Below, piece after piece: positions 8,174 to 16,514 of a DNA stretch of 52,215 bases. The DNA comes from Herbiconiux sp. (GTDB lineage Bacteria; Actinomycetota; Actinomycetes; Actinomycetales; Microbacteriaceae): positions 1-52,215 of the forward strand of contig NZ_JAHFUW010000033.1 of the NCBI RefSeq assembly GCF_023264855.1, in the 5' to 3' direction. A program made the translations under genes and the position numbers. The number at the start of each line of letters is the position of its first letter. The first letter of the stretch is position 1. Under the pieces are notes generated by a model, which was not told the DNA's origin, ran no database searches, and saw nothing but the letters and a program-made list of their open reading frames with translations.

Positions 8174-9895
8174 TCAGAGGGCCACGAGGGCGATGACGGC
8201 TACTACCAGTGCGCCGCCCAGGGTCAGGACGATGTTGCCGACGGCGTACGGGATGGTGAACCCGAGCAGCGGGACGCTGCTGCGTGCCCGTTCGCGCAGG
8301 GCCCCGACCGCGGCGGTGGTGGTGAGCGAGCCGGCCAGCATGCCGAGGATCACCACCGGTTCGGTCTTGCGCATCAGGAAGCGGCCGACGACGGTCATCA
8401 CCAGCAGGGGCACGAGCGTCACCACCACGCCGGCGAGGAAGAGGCCGGCGCCGTAGTCGATCAGGCCCTCCACGAACCCCGGGCCCGAGTCGATGCCCAC
8501 GATCGCCACGAACATCGCCAGGCCCACGGTCTCGAAGAACCACTGCGCGCCCGGCGGGATGCGCCCGAACGTCGGCCGCTTCGCGCGCCGCCAGCCCAGC
8601 ACGAGCCCGACGAGCAGCACACCGACGCTCGAGGTGAGCGAGAGCGGAACGTCTCCGACGAGCAGGCTGGGCACGCCGATCAGGGCGCCGAGGGCGATGC
8701 CGAAACCGATCGTGACGATGTCGGTCTTCGGATCGGTGCGTTCGGCCCGGCCCACCGCCTGAATGCCCTGCTCGAGCAGATCCGTCGGCCCCTGCACGCG
8801 CAGTTCGTCGCCCGCCTGCAGCACGGTGTGCCCGGTGACGGCGATCGGCCGGCCCGCCCGCAGCAGCCGGGTGGCGAAAATGCGGCGCGAGCGCGGGTCG
8901 TTCCGCATCTCGGCGATTGTGCGCCCGACGGCCGACTTGTTCGTCACCACGATGTCCAGCGCCTCCAGCGGGAAGTCGAGCAACTCGCGATCGGCGATCT
9001 CCGTTCCGGCGTTCTCCAGCTGCCGGGCGATCAGTGCCGGCGTGGTTCCGGCGACGACGATCTCGTCTCCGGGCGCGAGCGCGTCGTCGGGCCCGGGATC
9101 CACGATGCCCGAGCTTCGGCGCACCCGGGCGACGTAGAGGTGGGACCCGGCGATCTCCGCGGCCTCCGACTCGAACGCGCGCACGGTACGGGCCGCGAAG
9201 TCGGGGCCGAGCCGGTAGGCCCGCCGGGCGATCAGCGGATACGCGCTGGACACATCCGGGGCCTCCTCGTGGAACCCGAGGCGCTGCTCGAGCTCGCGCG
9301 AGGCGGCGGGCAGATCCCGGATGCCCAGCAGCCTCGGTGCGAGCAGCGAGATGTAGAGGGCGGCACCGAGGGTGCCGAAGATGTAGGTCACGGCGTAGGC
9401 GACCGGCACGAGATCGCTCCAGGCCTGGGCGGTCGACCCGTCCACCGGCAGTCCCGCGATGGCATCCTGCGCCACCCCGATGATCGCCGACTGGGTGAGG
9501 CCGCCGCCCGCCAGACCCGCCGCGATGCCCGGGTTGTAGCCGAGGATCACGCTCACCCCGATCGTGACGGCGAAGCCGACCACGGCCGTCGCCAGCGCGA
9601 AGCCGGCCTGCGGCAGCCCCGAGCGCCGTAGCCCGGCGAAGAACTGCGGCCCCAGCTTGTAGCCGAGCGAGAACAGGAAGAGCAGGAAGAAGGTCTGCTT
9701 CATCACGGGCGCCACCTGCAGGTCGCTGCCGATCACCGCCCCGAACACCACGCCCACCAGCAGCGTCGAGGTGACCGTCCCCAGGCCGATGCCCCGCACG
9801 CTCACCCGCCCGAGCAGGAACCCCAGACCGAGCGTCGCGAACACCACGATCTCGGGGTGGGCCACCAGCACGTCGTGGAGCCACGGGACGATCAT
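8174..9895 (-). CDS. aspT: Aspartate:alanine antiporter, AspT/YidE family
   Basis: 573 residues, slightly above the family norm. Layout is that of AspT-type exchangers: an N-terminal set of about five helices with the glycine-rich GLAGGGLTQSA motif, a long cytoplasmic centre (about residues 200-370) containing two RCK_C/TrkA_C-like modules (for example PGDEIVVAG and AGDELRVQG), and a second helical set at the C-terminus with a related GLVAG-like repeat (GMLAGSLTTTAA). The start ATG overlaps the upstream stop codon as ATGA. Being next to aspD makes the substrate assignment (aspartate uptake in exchange for alanine) much firmer than sequence family alone. Confidence 0.9.
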   Translation of the reverse strand: MIVPWLHDVLVAHPEIVVFATLGLGFLLGRVSVRGIGLGTVTSTLLVGVVFGAVIGSDLQVAPVMKQTFFLLFLFSLGYKLGPQFFAGLRRSGLPQAGFALATAVVGFAVTIGVSVILGYNPGIAAGLAGGGLTQSAIIGVAQDAIAGLPVDGSTAQAWSDLVPVAYAVTYIFGTLGAALYISLLAPRLLGIRDLPAASRELEQRLGFHEEAPDVSSAYPLIARRAYRLGPDFAARTVRAFESEAAEIAGSHLYVARVRRSSGIVDPGPDDALAPGDEIVVAGTTPALIARQLENAGTEIADRELLDFPLEALDIVVTNKSAVGRTIAEMRNDPRSRRIFATRLLRAGRPIAVTGHTVLQAGDELRVQGPTDLLEQGIQAVGRAERTDPKTDIVTIGFGIALGALIGVPSLLVGDVPLSLTSSVGVLLVGLVLGWRRAKRPTFGRIPPGAQWFFETVGLAMFVAIVGIDSGPGFVEGLIDYGAGLFLAGVVVTLVPLLVMTVVGRFLMRKTEPVVILGMLAGSLTTTAAVGALRERARSSVPLLGFTIPYAVGNIVLTLGGALVVAVIALVAL

Positions 9896-10653
9896 CGGCC
9901 CACCGCTTCCCGAACGGCGGCCGGCAGGTGCTCGATCCGCCGGCGGTCACGGATGGCGACGATCCCCACGCAGAACACCCAGATCAGCCAGGGGAAGGTC
10001 GCCAGAAGCACGGTGGCGCCGCCCGCCGCCGCGAAGAACGCGTCGGGGTTCGTGCCGCCGAACATCGTCGGCACGGCCAGCAGGTTGAGGCCGGCCACGG
10101 CGTAGGCCAGGTACCCCGTCCAGGCCGGCAACGCGGCCGAGGCGATGATGACGTACGCGGCGGATGCAGCGACCAGCGCCGTGAGGGTGCAGCCGACCGA
10201 CCCGAAGAGCAGCGTGTGACCCTCCACGAGGGTTCGGAGCGACGAGGGATCCGGCCGCAGATCCATCGTGTCCAGCGCGGTGGCACCCTGCAGCGCATCG
10301 CCGACCAGGGTGCACAGCACGAGCAGCAGACCCGATCCGAACAGGATGCCGGTCACCCACTGCAGATCGGGCCGGGCCTGCGTGATGAGCTGGCGGAAGC
10401 CCGAGACGAACACCACGATCGCGGCGAGCAGGAAGGTGTCGAAGAGCACGTTCACCAGCGTCAGGTCGGCGGTCGCCGAGGCGTACCGCACGAGAGCGTC
10501 TGCGTCGTCCAGAGACGGGGCGGGCACGAACAGCACGAGCTGCAGCACGAACTCCGCCAGGGTGAGCGTTCCGACCGCGATGGCCGCGATGCCCGTCCAG
10601 AGCCGCACATCGGGGTTGAGGCGGCCGTTCTTCACTACGGTCATCGTGCTCAC
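9892..10653 (-). CDS. Membrane protein of unknown function, first gene of asp operon
   Basis: 253 residues with about six or seven predicted membrane helices and no soluble domain; the last 20 residues are basic and probably cytoplasmic. The layout resembles DUF4386-like proteins, but I do not recognise the family with certainty. The start is GTG at 10653 with AGGGGG four bases upstream; an ATG nine bases further in is the alternative. Its stop overlaps the aspT start as ATGA, so it is translated together with the aspartate/alanine system and may be an accessory membrane subunit. No function is assigned. Confidence 0.75.
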   Translation of the reverse strand: MSTMTVVKNGRLNPDVRLWTGIAAIAVGTLTLAEFVLQLVLFVPAPSLDDADALVRYASATADLTLVNVLFDTFLLAAIVVFVSGFRQLITQARPDLQWVTGILFGSGLLLVLCTLVGDALQGATALDTMDLRPDPSSLRTLVEGHTLLFGSVGCTLTALVAASAAYVIIASAALPAWTGYLAYAVAGLNLLAVPTMFGGTNPDAFFAAAGGATVLLATFPWLIWVFCVGIVAIRDRRRIEHLPAAVREAVGR

Positions 10654-10692
10654 GAGACCCCCTGCCGGTCGGATCAGCCGTTGTTGGAGATG

Positions 10693-10698
10693 ACCCTA
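10693..10698 (-). promoter_or_regulatory. Putative -10 element of the asp operon
   Basis: On the minus strand this reads TAGGGT, matching the TAnnnT actinobacterial -10 pattern, about 40 bases before the GTG start of the operon. It leaves a short leader that carries the AGGGGG ribosome binding site. No clear -35 is visible. Confidence 0.4.
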
Positions 10699-10806
10699 GC
10701 GCGGGCGCGGGCGGCCCGCCCCGGTTGATTTGATCCGGTCTGCGGGATGGGCGAAGATGGCCGCATGGCGGGCCGCTGATCGCCCGCCCACGACGGAGGC
10801 GGCGTG

Positions 10807-12096
10807 ATGCGGCGAACGGCCAGGCGGGTGATCTCCCTGCTGGCGGCCGGCATCGTCGCCGTGGTCGCCGTGGCGCTCGGCCCGGGCCACGAGCGGGTCG
10901 AGCCCGATCCCGACATCGCCACCTTGCTGAGCCTGCCCGACGACCAGGTCGACGACTACCTGGCCGATCGGCCGGGGCTCGCGCTGAAGGCCCTGAACAC
11001 CCGGCCCGACGTGGTGGCCGAGTGGTGGTCGGAGCAGTCCCCCGAAGACCGGGCTGAGATGGTGGAGTCGGCGCCGGAGACGATCGGCAACCTCGGCGGC
11101 ATCGACTACGCCTCGCGCGACACCGCGAACCGCGCCCAGCTCGCCGAACGCCTCGACGCCGCGGGCAAGGCGGTGGCGGCCGATCCCTCCGACGCCGAGG
11201 CCGCGAGCCGGTTCGCCGCCCTCAGCGCCATCCACGGCGCCTCGAAGGGAAAGCACGAACCGGCCCGCTACCTGGTCGAGCTCACCGACGACCAGCCTCC
11301 GCTCGCGGCCGTGGCCGTCGGCGACCCCGACACGGCGCGGCAGGTGACGTATTCCGTTCCCGGCATGGGCACCTACACCGACGACATGCAGCTGTGGACG
11401 ACGGGGGCCGAGAACATCCATCGTGCCCAGGGCCGGGCGGGCGCGCCGGCCGCGCGTTCCGTCATCGCATGGATCGGGTACGTCCCCCCACCCCCGGGCA
11501 TCGACGCCACCGCGGGTGCGTACGCCGCTCGTGGCGCGCCCCTGCTGAGTGCCGACATCCGGGCCCTCACCGCGGCTCGCGACGGAACCGGGCTCGACAC
11601 GGTGAGCGTGATCGCGCACTCCTACGGCACCACGACGGCGGCGGATGCGCTGGCCGACGACGATCTCGGCCTCTACGCCTTCGTGATGCTCGGCTCGGCC
11701 GGGATCGAATACCGGATCGGCCGTGCCGCCGCGCTGAGCGCCGAGCAGGTGTTCGCGGGCGAGGCCGTCGCCGACCTGGAGGCGGGGCTCGGCCGGATCG
11801 AGCGGATCGATCCGCGCGCGCCCGCCTTCGGCGCCACCGTCATCGGCGCCGACGGCGATCCCGCGCGCGGGCTCGTGGGCGTCACCGGGCACGCCCCGAT
11901 CCTGCACTCCCCCTACAACGACGACCCCACCTCGGGGGCCTGGACGAAGTACGCCGACCCCGCCGAACGCGACCGCCTGTACGCCCAGCACATGCGGGAG
12001 TTCGGCTACCTGGATACCGGCACCGACTCGCTCGAGAACGCGGCCCGCGCCTCCACCGACCCCTCGGCGACGACCTTTCAGACGCCCGCGAAGTAG
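10807..12096 (+). CDS. DUF1023-type alpha/beta hydrolase, exported or membrane-anchored
   Basis: 429 residues. A basic N-terminus (MRRTARR) followed by a single hydrophobic helix suggests a signal anchor, so the enzyme probably acts at the outer face of the membrane. A helical region of about 150 residues precedes the alpha/beta hydrolase fold, which has YVPPPPGIDATAGAY and the nucleophile elbow AHSYGT, both typical of the DUF1023 family common in actinobacteria. Substrate is unknown. GGAGG lies seven bases before the ATG at 10807 and four before a GTG at 10804, so I chose the ATG. The 3' end overlaps the convergent small membrane protein by 19 bases. Confidence 0.85.
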   Translation: MRRTARRVISLLAAGIVAVVAVALGPGHERVEPDPDIATLLSLPDDQVDDYLADRPGLALKALNTRPDVVAEWWSEQSPEDRAEMVESAPETIGNLGGIDYASRDTANRAQLAERLDAAGKAVAADPSDAEAASRFAALSAIHGASKGKHEPARYLVELTDDQPPLAAVAVGDPDTARQVTYSVPGMGTYTDDMQLWTTGAENIHRAQGRAGAPAARSVIAWIGYVPPPPGIDATAGAYAARGAPLLSADIRALTAARDGTGLDTVSVIAHSYGTTTAADALADDDLGLYAFVMLGSAGIEYRIGRAAALSAEQVFAGEAVADLEAGLGRIERIDPRAPAFGATVIGADGDPARGLVGVTGHAPILHSPYNDDPTSGAWTKYADPAERDRLYAQHMREFGYLDTGTDSLENAARASTDPSATTFQTPAK

Positions 12097-12488
12097 CGCC
12101 GTCCCGGCCCCGTCCACAGCGGGACGATCACCGCGGCCGCCACCACCAGCTGCACGGCCACGCCCGACCAGTCGCCGTCTCCCGCCACCACCAGGTCGAG
12201 CACGGCGAGCAGCAGCGCCAGCAGCATCACCACGGTCGCGCCGATCCGCGACGCCCGGCTCCCCCGGGCCACGCCCGAGGCCAGGGCGATCACGAACAGG
12301 CCGAACAGGATCATCGCGACGCCCAGCAGCGTCACCGTGAGCGCGACGCCGCCTTCGGAGGCCTCGGGCACGTACCGCAGGAAGATGGCCAGGATGCCCA
12401 GGGCGATCTGGGCGATGCCGCCGATGTACATCAGCACCACGGCGAACGTCACGGATCCGGGCCGGCGCCGGGAGGCAGTCTTCGTCAT
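12078..12488 (-). CDS. Small four-helix membrane protein
   Basis: 136 residues, nearly all in four hydrophobic helices after a short basic N-terminus (TKTASRRRPGS). It resembles the DUF7144/YbaN-like small actinobacterial membrane proteins, but the family is not certain and no function can be given. Two in-frame ATGs exist (12497 and 12488). I prefer 12488 because TTCGAT lies seven bases upstream of it, the spacing seen for other apparently leaderless genes in this window. Confidence 0.7.
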   Translation of the reverse strand: MTKTASRRRPGSVTFAVVLMYIGGIAQIALGILAIFLRYVPEASEGGVALTVTLLGVAMILFGLFVIALASGVARGSRASRIGATVVMLLALLLAVLDLVVAGDGDWSGVAVQLVVAAAVIVPLWTGPGRRYFAGV

Positions 12489-12538
12489 GCCGCCCATCGA
12501 ACCACGGATGACGCGCGTCGGAGGGGCATCATGGAGTC

Positions 12539-12922
12539 ATGTCGCCGATTCCGCCGTCCGACCGAGCCGTGCCGAACCTGCCGTCGCGGGACTTCGACAC
12601 CACGGAGGCCTTCTACGGAGCCTTCGGCTTCACGCACGTGTTCCGCGACGAGGGCTGGCTGATCCTCGTGCGCGGCGGGCTGCAGCTGGAGTTCTTTCCG
12701 CTGCCGGCCCTCGACCCGTTCGCCAGCGACTTCATGTGCTCGGTGCGGGTGACGGATGCCGACGAGCTCTACGACGCGATCCGCCGCTCCGGAGTGCCCG
12801 AGAGCACGAGCGGGATGCCCCGGCTGCATCCGATCCGCCTGCAGGAGTGGGGGCTGCGCGCAGGCTACCTGATCGATCCCGACGGCACACAGCTGGCGCT
12901 GATCGAGCAGCCGGCGGCCTGA
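12539..12922 (+). CDS. VOC-superfamily protein, bleomycin-resistance-like
   Basis: 127 residues with the vicinal-oxygen-chelate fold: PNLPSRDFDTTEAFYGAFGF at the start of the first beta-alpha-beta-beta-beta module, LQLEFFPLP in the middle and YLIDPDGTQLALIE at the end. The pattern is closest to bleomycin-binding/resistance proteins and related dioxygenase-like proteins; most members are of unknown substrate. CATCAT lies six bases before the ATG, a weak match to the leaderless pattern. It stands just before the glycosyltransferase/TetR/monooxygenase cluster, which also looks like drug inactivation, but no shared operon is visible. Confidence 0.82.
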   Translation: MSPIPPSDRAVPNLPSRDFDTTEAFYGAFGFTHVFRDEGWLILVRGGLQLEFFPLPALDPFASDFMCSVRVTDADELYDAIRRSGVPESTSGMPRLHPIRLQEWGLRAGYLIDPDGTQLALIEQPAA

Positions 12923-12965
12923 GGCCGACCCGCCTCGACCCGCTCCCCTCGCCCAGCGGTCCCTT

Positions 12966-14279
12966 TCAGTACCAGCGCGGCCAGGCGGCCACGGCCGACT
13001 CCAGCTCGGCCTCGATCAGCGCCAGGGTGTCGTACCCGGCGGCCTCGGCCGCCATCCGCCCGGCCCGTTCGCGGTAGGAGGGGTCGTCGAGCACCCTCTG
13101 CACCGCAGTACGCAGGGCGTCGGGCGATGGGGTGCCGGTGCGCAGGTTCACGCCGGTGCCCGACCACGCCACGCGCGCGGCCACCTCGGGCTTGTCCTCC
13201 GTGTCGCCGGCCACCACCATCGGCACTCCCGCACCGAGTGCGTGCTGCACGCCGCCGTAACCGCCGTTCGTGACGTACACCGCGGTGCGCGGCAGCAGCT
13301 CGTCGTAGGGCAGATACGAGGCGACCCGGGCGTTCGGCGGGAGGTCCGTGGCGGCGAGGGCGGCGAGGGGCCGTCCTCCGAGCGACACCACGACAGTCAC
13401 GTCCAGCCCGCGCAGCGCGGCCAGGGTGGGACGGATCAGCCGGTCGAGGTCGTGGTTGTCGATCGTGCCCTGCGTGACGTGCACGATCGGCCGGCCGTCG
13501 TCGAGGTCGCCCCACCACTCGGGCAGCGCGGCGCCCGCCGATCCGCCGCTCGATCCGCCCGGCGGCATCGCCCCGACGAACACGGTGTTCGGCGCGATGT
13601 CGCTGCGCGGGTATTCGAACCCGGCCGGGCAGAGCTGCAGAAAGCGGTCGAAGGCGCCGGAGAGATCCATCACGAACAGGTCGAGCCGGTCGACGCCGAG
13701 GTCGGCGAAGAGCCCCTGCGCGAGCGTCTGGGTGCGCCGGAAGAGCACGCGGCGGGCGAGCACCCCGAGCAGGCGGTTCCGGATGCGGCCCGCCGCCGTC
13801 GCCGACGGCGGCAGCCCGGTTCCCGCCGGGGCCACGTCGCGGCTGCTCTGCGTGAGCGGTGTCACCCCGAGCGCCAGCACCGGAGGTCGCGGGCCCGTGC
13901 GCAGCAGCAGCGGCGCCACACCGGCGAACGCCCCGTCGACGAGCACCGCATCCGGCTTCTCGGCCTCGAGGATCGCCGACACGGCACGGTACTGGTCGGG
14001 GATGGTCTTCACGAAGATGTTCTGGATGTCGTACTGCGCCTGGGCGAGGCCGCGGTAGCGATCCCGGTCGGGCAGGTACGACGACACATCCCGGTCGTCG
14101 AAGTCGGCCCGGCCGCCGAGCGGGCGGAACTCGGCGCCGATCTCGCGCACCCGGCCGGCGAAGCGCGCGCCGGTGAGCACGATCACCCGATGCCCCCGCT
14201 GCACGAGATGGCGTGCCGCCGTGAGCATGGGCACAGCATGCCCGTGGATCGGCGAGCTGCAGACGAGGTAGGTCGACAT
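12966..14279 (-). CDS. MGT-family glycosyltransferase (macrolide/UGT type, GT1)
   Basis: 437 residues. The N-terminal Rossmann half begins TYLVCSSPIHGHAVPML, the standard acceptor-side start of GT1 enzymes. The C-terminal half has VHVTQGTIDNHD and a nucleotide-sugar-binding region (VYVTNGGYGGVQHAL followed by GVPMVVAGDTEDKPEVA) corresponding to the donor-site signature. Such enzymes glycosylate small molecules including macrolides and rifamycins. It is divergent from the TetR gene across only 63 bases and is therefore a likely TetR target. The ATG at 14279 is chosen over an upstream in-frame codon because it gives the conserved N-terminus and lies six bases after a TACAAC -10-like sequence. 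Confidence 0.87.
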   Translation of the reverse strand: MSTYLVCSSPIHGHAVPMLTAARHLVQRGHRVIVLTGARFAGRVREIGAEFRPLGGRADFDDRDVSSYLPDRDRYRGLAQAQYDIQNIFVKTIPDQYRAVSAILEAEKPDAVLVDGAFAGVAPLLLRTGPRPPVLALGVTPLTQSSRDVAPAGTGLPPSATAAGRIRNRLLGVLARRVLFRRTQTLAQGLFADLGVDRLDLFVMDLSGAFDRFLQLCPAGFEYPRSDIAPNTVFVGAMPPGGSSGGSAGAALPEWWGDLDDGRPIVHVTQGTIDNHDLDRLIRPTLAALRGLDVTVVVSLGGRPLAALAATDLPPNARVASYLPYDELLPRTAVYVTNGGYGGVQHALGAGVPMVVAGDTEDKPEVAARVAWSGTGVNLRTGTPSPDALRTAVQRVLDDPSYRERAGRMAAEAAGYDTLALIEAELESAVAAWPRWY

Positions 14280-14342
14280 GGGTCTGTTGTAGCACACATC
14301 TATTCATTGACGGATGACTACAGCAAATATTAGGATCGCGGC
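14280..14342. promoter_or_regulatory. Divergent promoter/operator region, glycosyltransferase and TetR
   Basis: A 63-base AT-richer spacer between two divergent genes. Rightward: TTGACG (14307-14312), an 18-base spacer, TAGGAT (14331-14336), then the TetR ATG six bases later, so the mRNA would be leaderless. Leftward: TACAAC lies six bases before the glycosyltransferase ATG. CTGTTGTAG (14284-14292) and CTACAGCAA (14318-14326) form an imperfect inverted repeat (7 of 9) that flanks both promoters and could be the TetR operator. Confidence 0.55.
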
Positions 14343-14981
14343 ATGGCACCTCGGCCTTACACCTCGTCGATCCGGCAGGAGTCGTCGGCACAGACCCGAC
14401 GGCGCATCGTGGAGGCGGCGACCGACTTGTTCGCCCGCGACGGCTACGCGGGCACCACGATGCCCGCGATCGCCGCACACGCGGGCGTCTCGGTGCAGAG
14501 CGTGCACCTCGCCGGGCCCAAGAGCGCCCTGTTGATGGCGGCGTTCGAGGTGGCGCTGGCCGGCGACGAGGGCACCCATCCGCTGCACGAACGACCTGCG
14601 CTGGCCTCGATCATGCAGCTGCCGCCCGGCGAGGCGCTGCCCGCCTACGTGCACTTCCTCGCCGAGGCGAACGCGCGCACGGCCGGCGTCGACCGCGCGC
14701 TCTCCGTGGCGGCCGAGTCCGACGAGAGGGTGGCCGCTCTGGTGGCCGACCTGAACATCCGCCGGCACGCCGACATCGGGATGGCCATCACCTGGTGTGA
14801 GGCCCACGGACTGCTGCACGGCGACGTCGATGCCGAGGAGCGCACCGAGACCCTCACCTACCTCGTGGCGCCCGAGACCTACCGCTTCTTCACCCGCGAA
14901 CGCGGCTGGAGCGACGAGCACTACGAGACCTGGCTCGCCGACGCGATCGATCGCCTCGTGCTGCGCCGGCCGGAAGGGTAG
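14343..14981 (+). CDS. TetR/AcrR-family transcriptional regulator
   Basis: 212 residues. The N-terminal 60 residues carry the TetR helix-turn-helix (RRRIVEAATDLFARDGYAGT, then MPAIAAHAGVSVQSVH). The C-terminal ligand-binding part is variable, as usual. The ATG lies six bases after a TAGGAT -10 element, so the transcript is probably leaderless. The gene is followed by the monooxygenase after six bases, forming an operon, and is divergent from the glycosyltransferase. By analogy with other TetR proteins it most likely represses both sides until an inducing compound binds. Confidence 0.9.
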   Translation: MAPRPYTSSIRQESSAQTRRRIVEAATDLFARDGYAGTTMPAIAAHAGVSVQSVHLAGPKSALLMAAFEVALAGDEGTHPLHERPALASIMQLPPGEALPAYVHFLAEANARTAGVDRALSVAAESDERVAALVADLNIRRHADIGMAITWCEAHGLLHGDVDAEERTETLTYLVAPETYRFFTRERGWSDEHYETWLADAIDRLVLRRPEG

Positions 14982-14987
14982 CGCCCC

Positions 14988-16451
14988 ATGTACGACGTGA
15001 TCATCAGCGGCGGTGGCCCCACGGGCATGATGCTCGCCGCCGAGCTGAGGCTGCAGGGCGTCGAGGTGCTCGTCGTGGAGCGCGACCTCCAGCCGAACCC
15101 GGCGGTGCGCTCGCTCGGACTGCATCCCCGCAGCATCGAGATCCTCGATCAGCGCGGCCTGCTCGAGCGGTTCCTCGAGGCCGGAACACCGTATCCGGGA
15201 GCCGCCGGGCACTTCGCCGGCATCGTCCCCGCGCGGCCGCCCCGGCTCGACACCACGCACGACTACATCCTCGGCATCCCCCAGCCCGTCACCGATCGGC
15301 TGCTCGCCGACCACGCCGTCGAGCGGGGTGCCGTGCTGCGGCGCGGCGCCGAGGTCGTCGGCTTCCGCCCCGACGACGACGGGGTCGACGTCGACCTCTC
15401 CGACGGCACCACGCTGCGATCGCGCTGGCTGGTGGGGTGCGACGGCGGGCGGAGCCTGGTGCGACGGATGCTGGGCGTCGGCTTCCCGGGCGAGCCCGCC
15501 ACGACCGAGTGGCTGCTCGGCGAGGTGGCGCTCACGGCCGATGCCGAGGAGGTGGCCGTGGTGTCGGCGCGGGCGCGCGAGACCCATCGCGGATTCGGGA
15601 TCGGCCCGGCCGGCGACGGGCTGTTCCGCGCGGTGGTGCCCGCCGCATCCGTCGCCGACGACCGAACGACACCGCCGAGCCTCGAGGAGTTCCGCACGCA
15701 GCTGCGGGCCTACGCGGGCACCGACTTCGGCGTGCACTCTGCGCGCTCGCTGACCCGCTTCGGCGACGCCACGCGACTGGCCGAGCAGTACCGGGTGGGC
15801 CGGGTGCTGCTGGCCGGCGATGCCGCGCATGTGCATCCCCCGCTCGGCGGGCAGGGGCTGAACCTCGGCATCCAGGACGCCTTCAACCTCGGCTGGAAGC
15901 TCGCCGCCACCGTGCGGGGCTGGGCGCCTCCCGGGCTGCTCGACAGCTACTTCAGCGAGCGGCACCCGGTGGCCGAGCAGGTGCTCGCGCTCACCCGGGC
16001 GCAGAGCGAGCTGCTGTCACCCGAAGCCGGGCCCCAGGCCGTGCGGCAGCTGCTCACCGAGCTGATGAACCTCGAGGAGGTGAGCCGGCTGCTGGCCGAA
16101 CGCGTCACCGGACTCGGTATCCGCTACGACGTGGGTGAGGAGGCGACGGGCGCCGAGGCATCCGTTCTGCTCGGACGACGGATGCCGGATCTCGCGGTTC
16201 CGCCCGGCCCGCGCCTCTTCGAGCGGATGCACACGGGCCACGGCCTGCTGCTGGACTCCACCGGCGCTCTCGCCCTCACCGGCTGGGCCGACCGCGTCGA
16301 CCGTGTCGACCTCGTCGCGACCGGGAGCGCCGATCTCGGGGCTGCCGCAGTGCTGCTGCGGCCCGACGGGCACGTCGTCTGGGCCGGCGACGATCCCGCC
16401 AGGCTCGCGCATCGACTGCGGGCGTGGTTCGGGGAGCCCTCCACCCGGTAG
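14988..16451 (+). CDS. rox: Rifampicin-monooxygenase (Rox)-like FAD-dependent monooxygenase
   Basis: 487 residues, the size of Rox enzymes. Class A flavin monooxygenase fold: dinucleotide motif GGGPTG at residues 8-13, the FAD/NADPH DG motif in GCDGGRS (about residue 150) and the GD motif in LLAGDAAHVHPPLGGQGLN (about 275), followed by a thioredoxin-like C-terminal domain without an obvious cysteine pair. From memory, similarity to Streptomyces/Nocardia rifampicin monooxygenases runs through the whole length, including LRAYAGTDFGVHS and AVLLRPDGHV, and is stronger than to general aromatic hydroxylases. The family hydroxylates and thereby opens the ansa ring of rifamycins. It follows the TetR gene by six bases. 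A different polyketide or phenolic substrate remains possible. Confidence 0.85.
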   Translation: MYDVIISGGGPTGMMLAAELRLQGVEVLVVERDLQPNPAVRSLGLHPRSIEILDQRGLLERFLEAGTPYPGAAGHFAGIVPARPPRLDTTHDYILGIPQPVTDRLLADHAVERGAVLRRGAEVVGFRPDDDGVDVDLSDGTTLRSRWLVGCDGGRSLVRRMLGVGFPGEPATTEWLLGEVALTADAEEVAVVSARARETHRGFGIGPAGDGLFRAVVPAASVADDRTTPPSLEEFRTQLRAYAGTDFGVHSARSLTRFGDATRLAEQYRVGRVLLAGDAAHVHPPLGGQGLNLGIQDAFNLGWKLAATVRGWAPPGLLDSYFSERHPVAEQVLALTRAQSELLSPEAGPQAVRQLLTELMNLEEVSRLLAERVTGLGIRYDVGEEATGAEASVLLGRRMPDLAVPPGPRLFERMHTGHGLLLDSTGALALTGWADRVDRVDLVATGSADLGAAAVLLRPDGHVVWAGDDPARLAHRLRAWFGEPSTR

Positions 16452-16454
16452 ATT
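16449..16454 (+). promoter_or_regulatory. Putative -10 of pgi
   Basis: TAGATT, the first three bases of which are the rox stop codon. It would give a leader of about 55 bases ending in GGAGAG before the pgi ATG. Confidence 0.4.
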
Positions 16455-16514
16455 TCACCGTGAGCGCAGCACGGCGGCATCGTCGGCTGCGAGGCACGAG
16501 ATCTGGAGAGAACA

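Noticed and set aside
10696-12117. A 473-codon minus-strand frame opposite the DUF1023 gene
   Set aside because: Gly/Val/Arg-rich shadow with no recognisable domain; the plus strand has the hydrolase motifs.
12539-16451. Antibiotic biosynthetic gene cluster
   Set aside because: No polyketide, peptide or terpene synthase is present; a VOC protein, glycosyltransferase and monooxygenase fit resistance or detoxification better.
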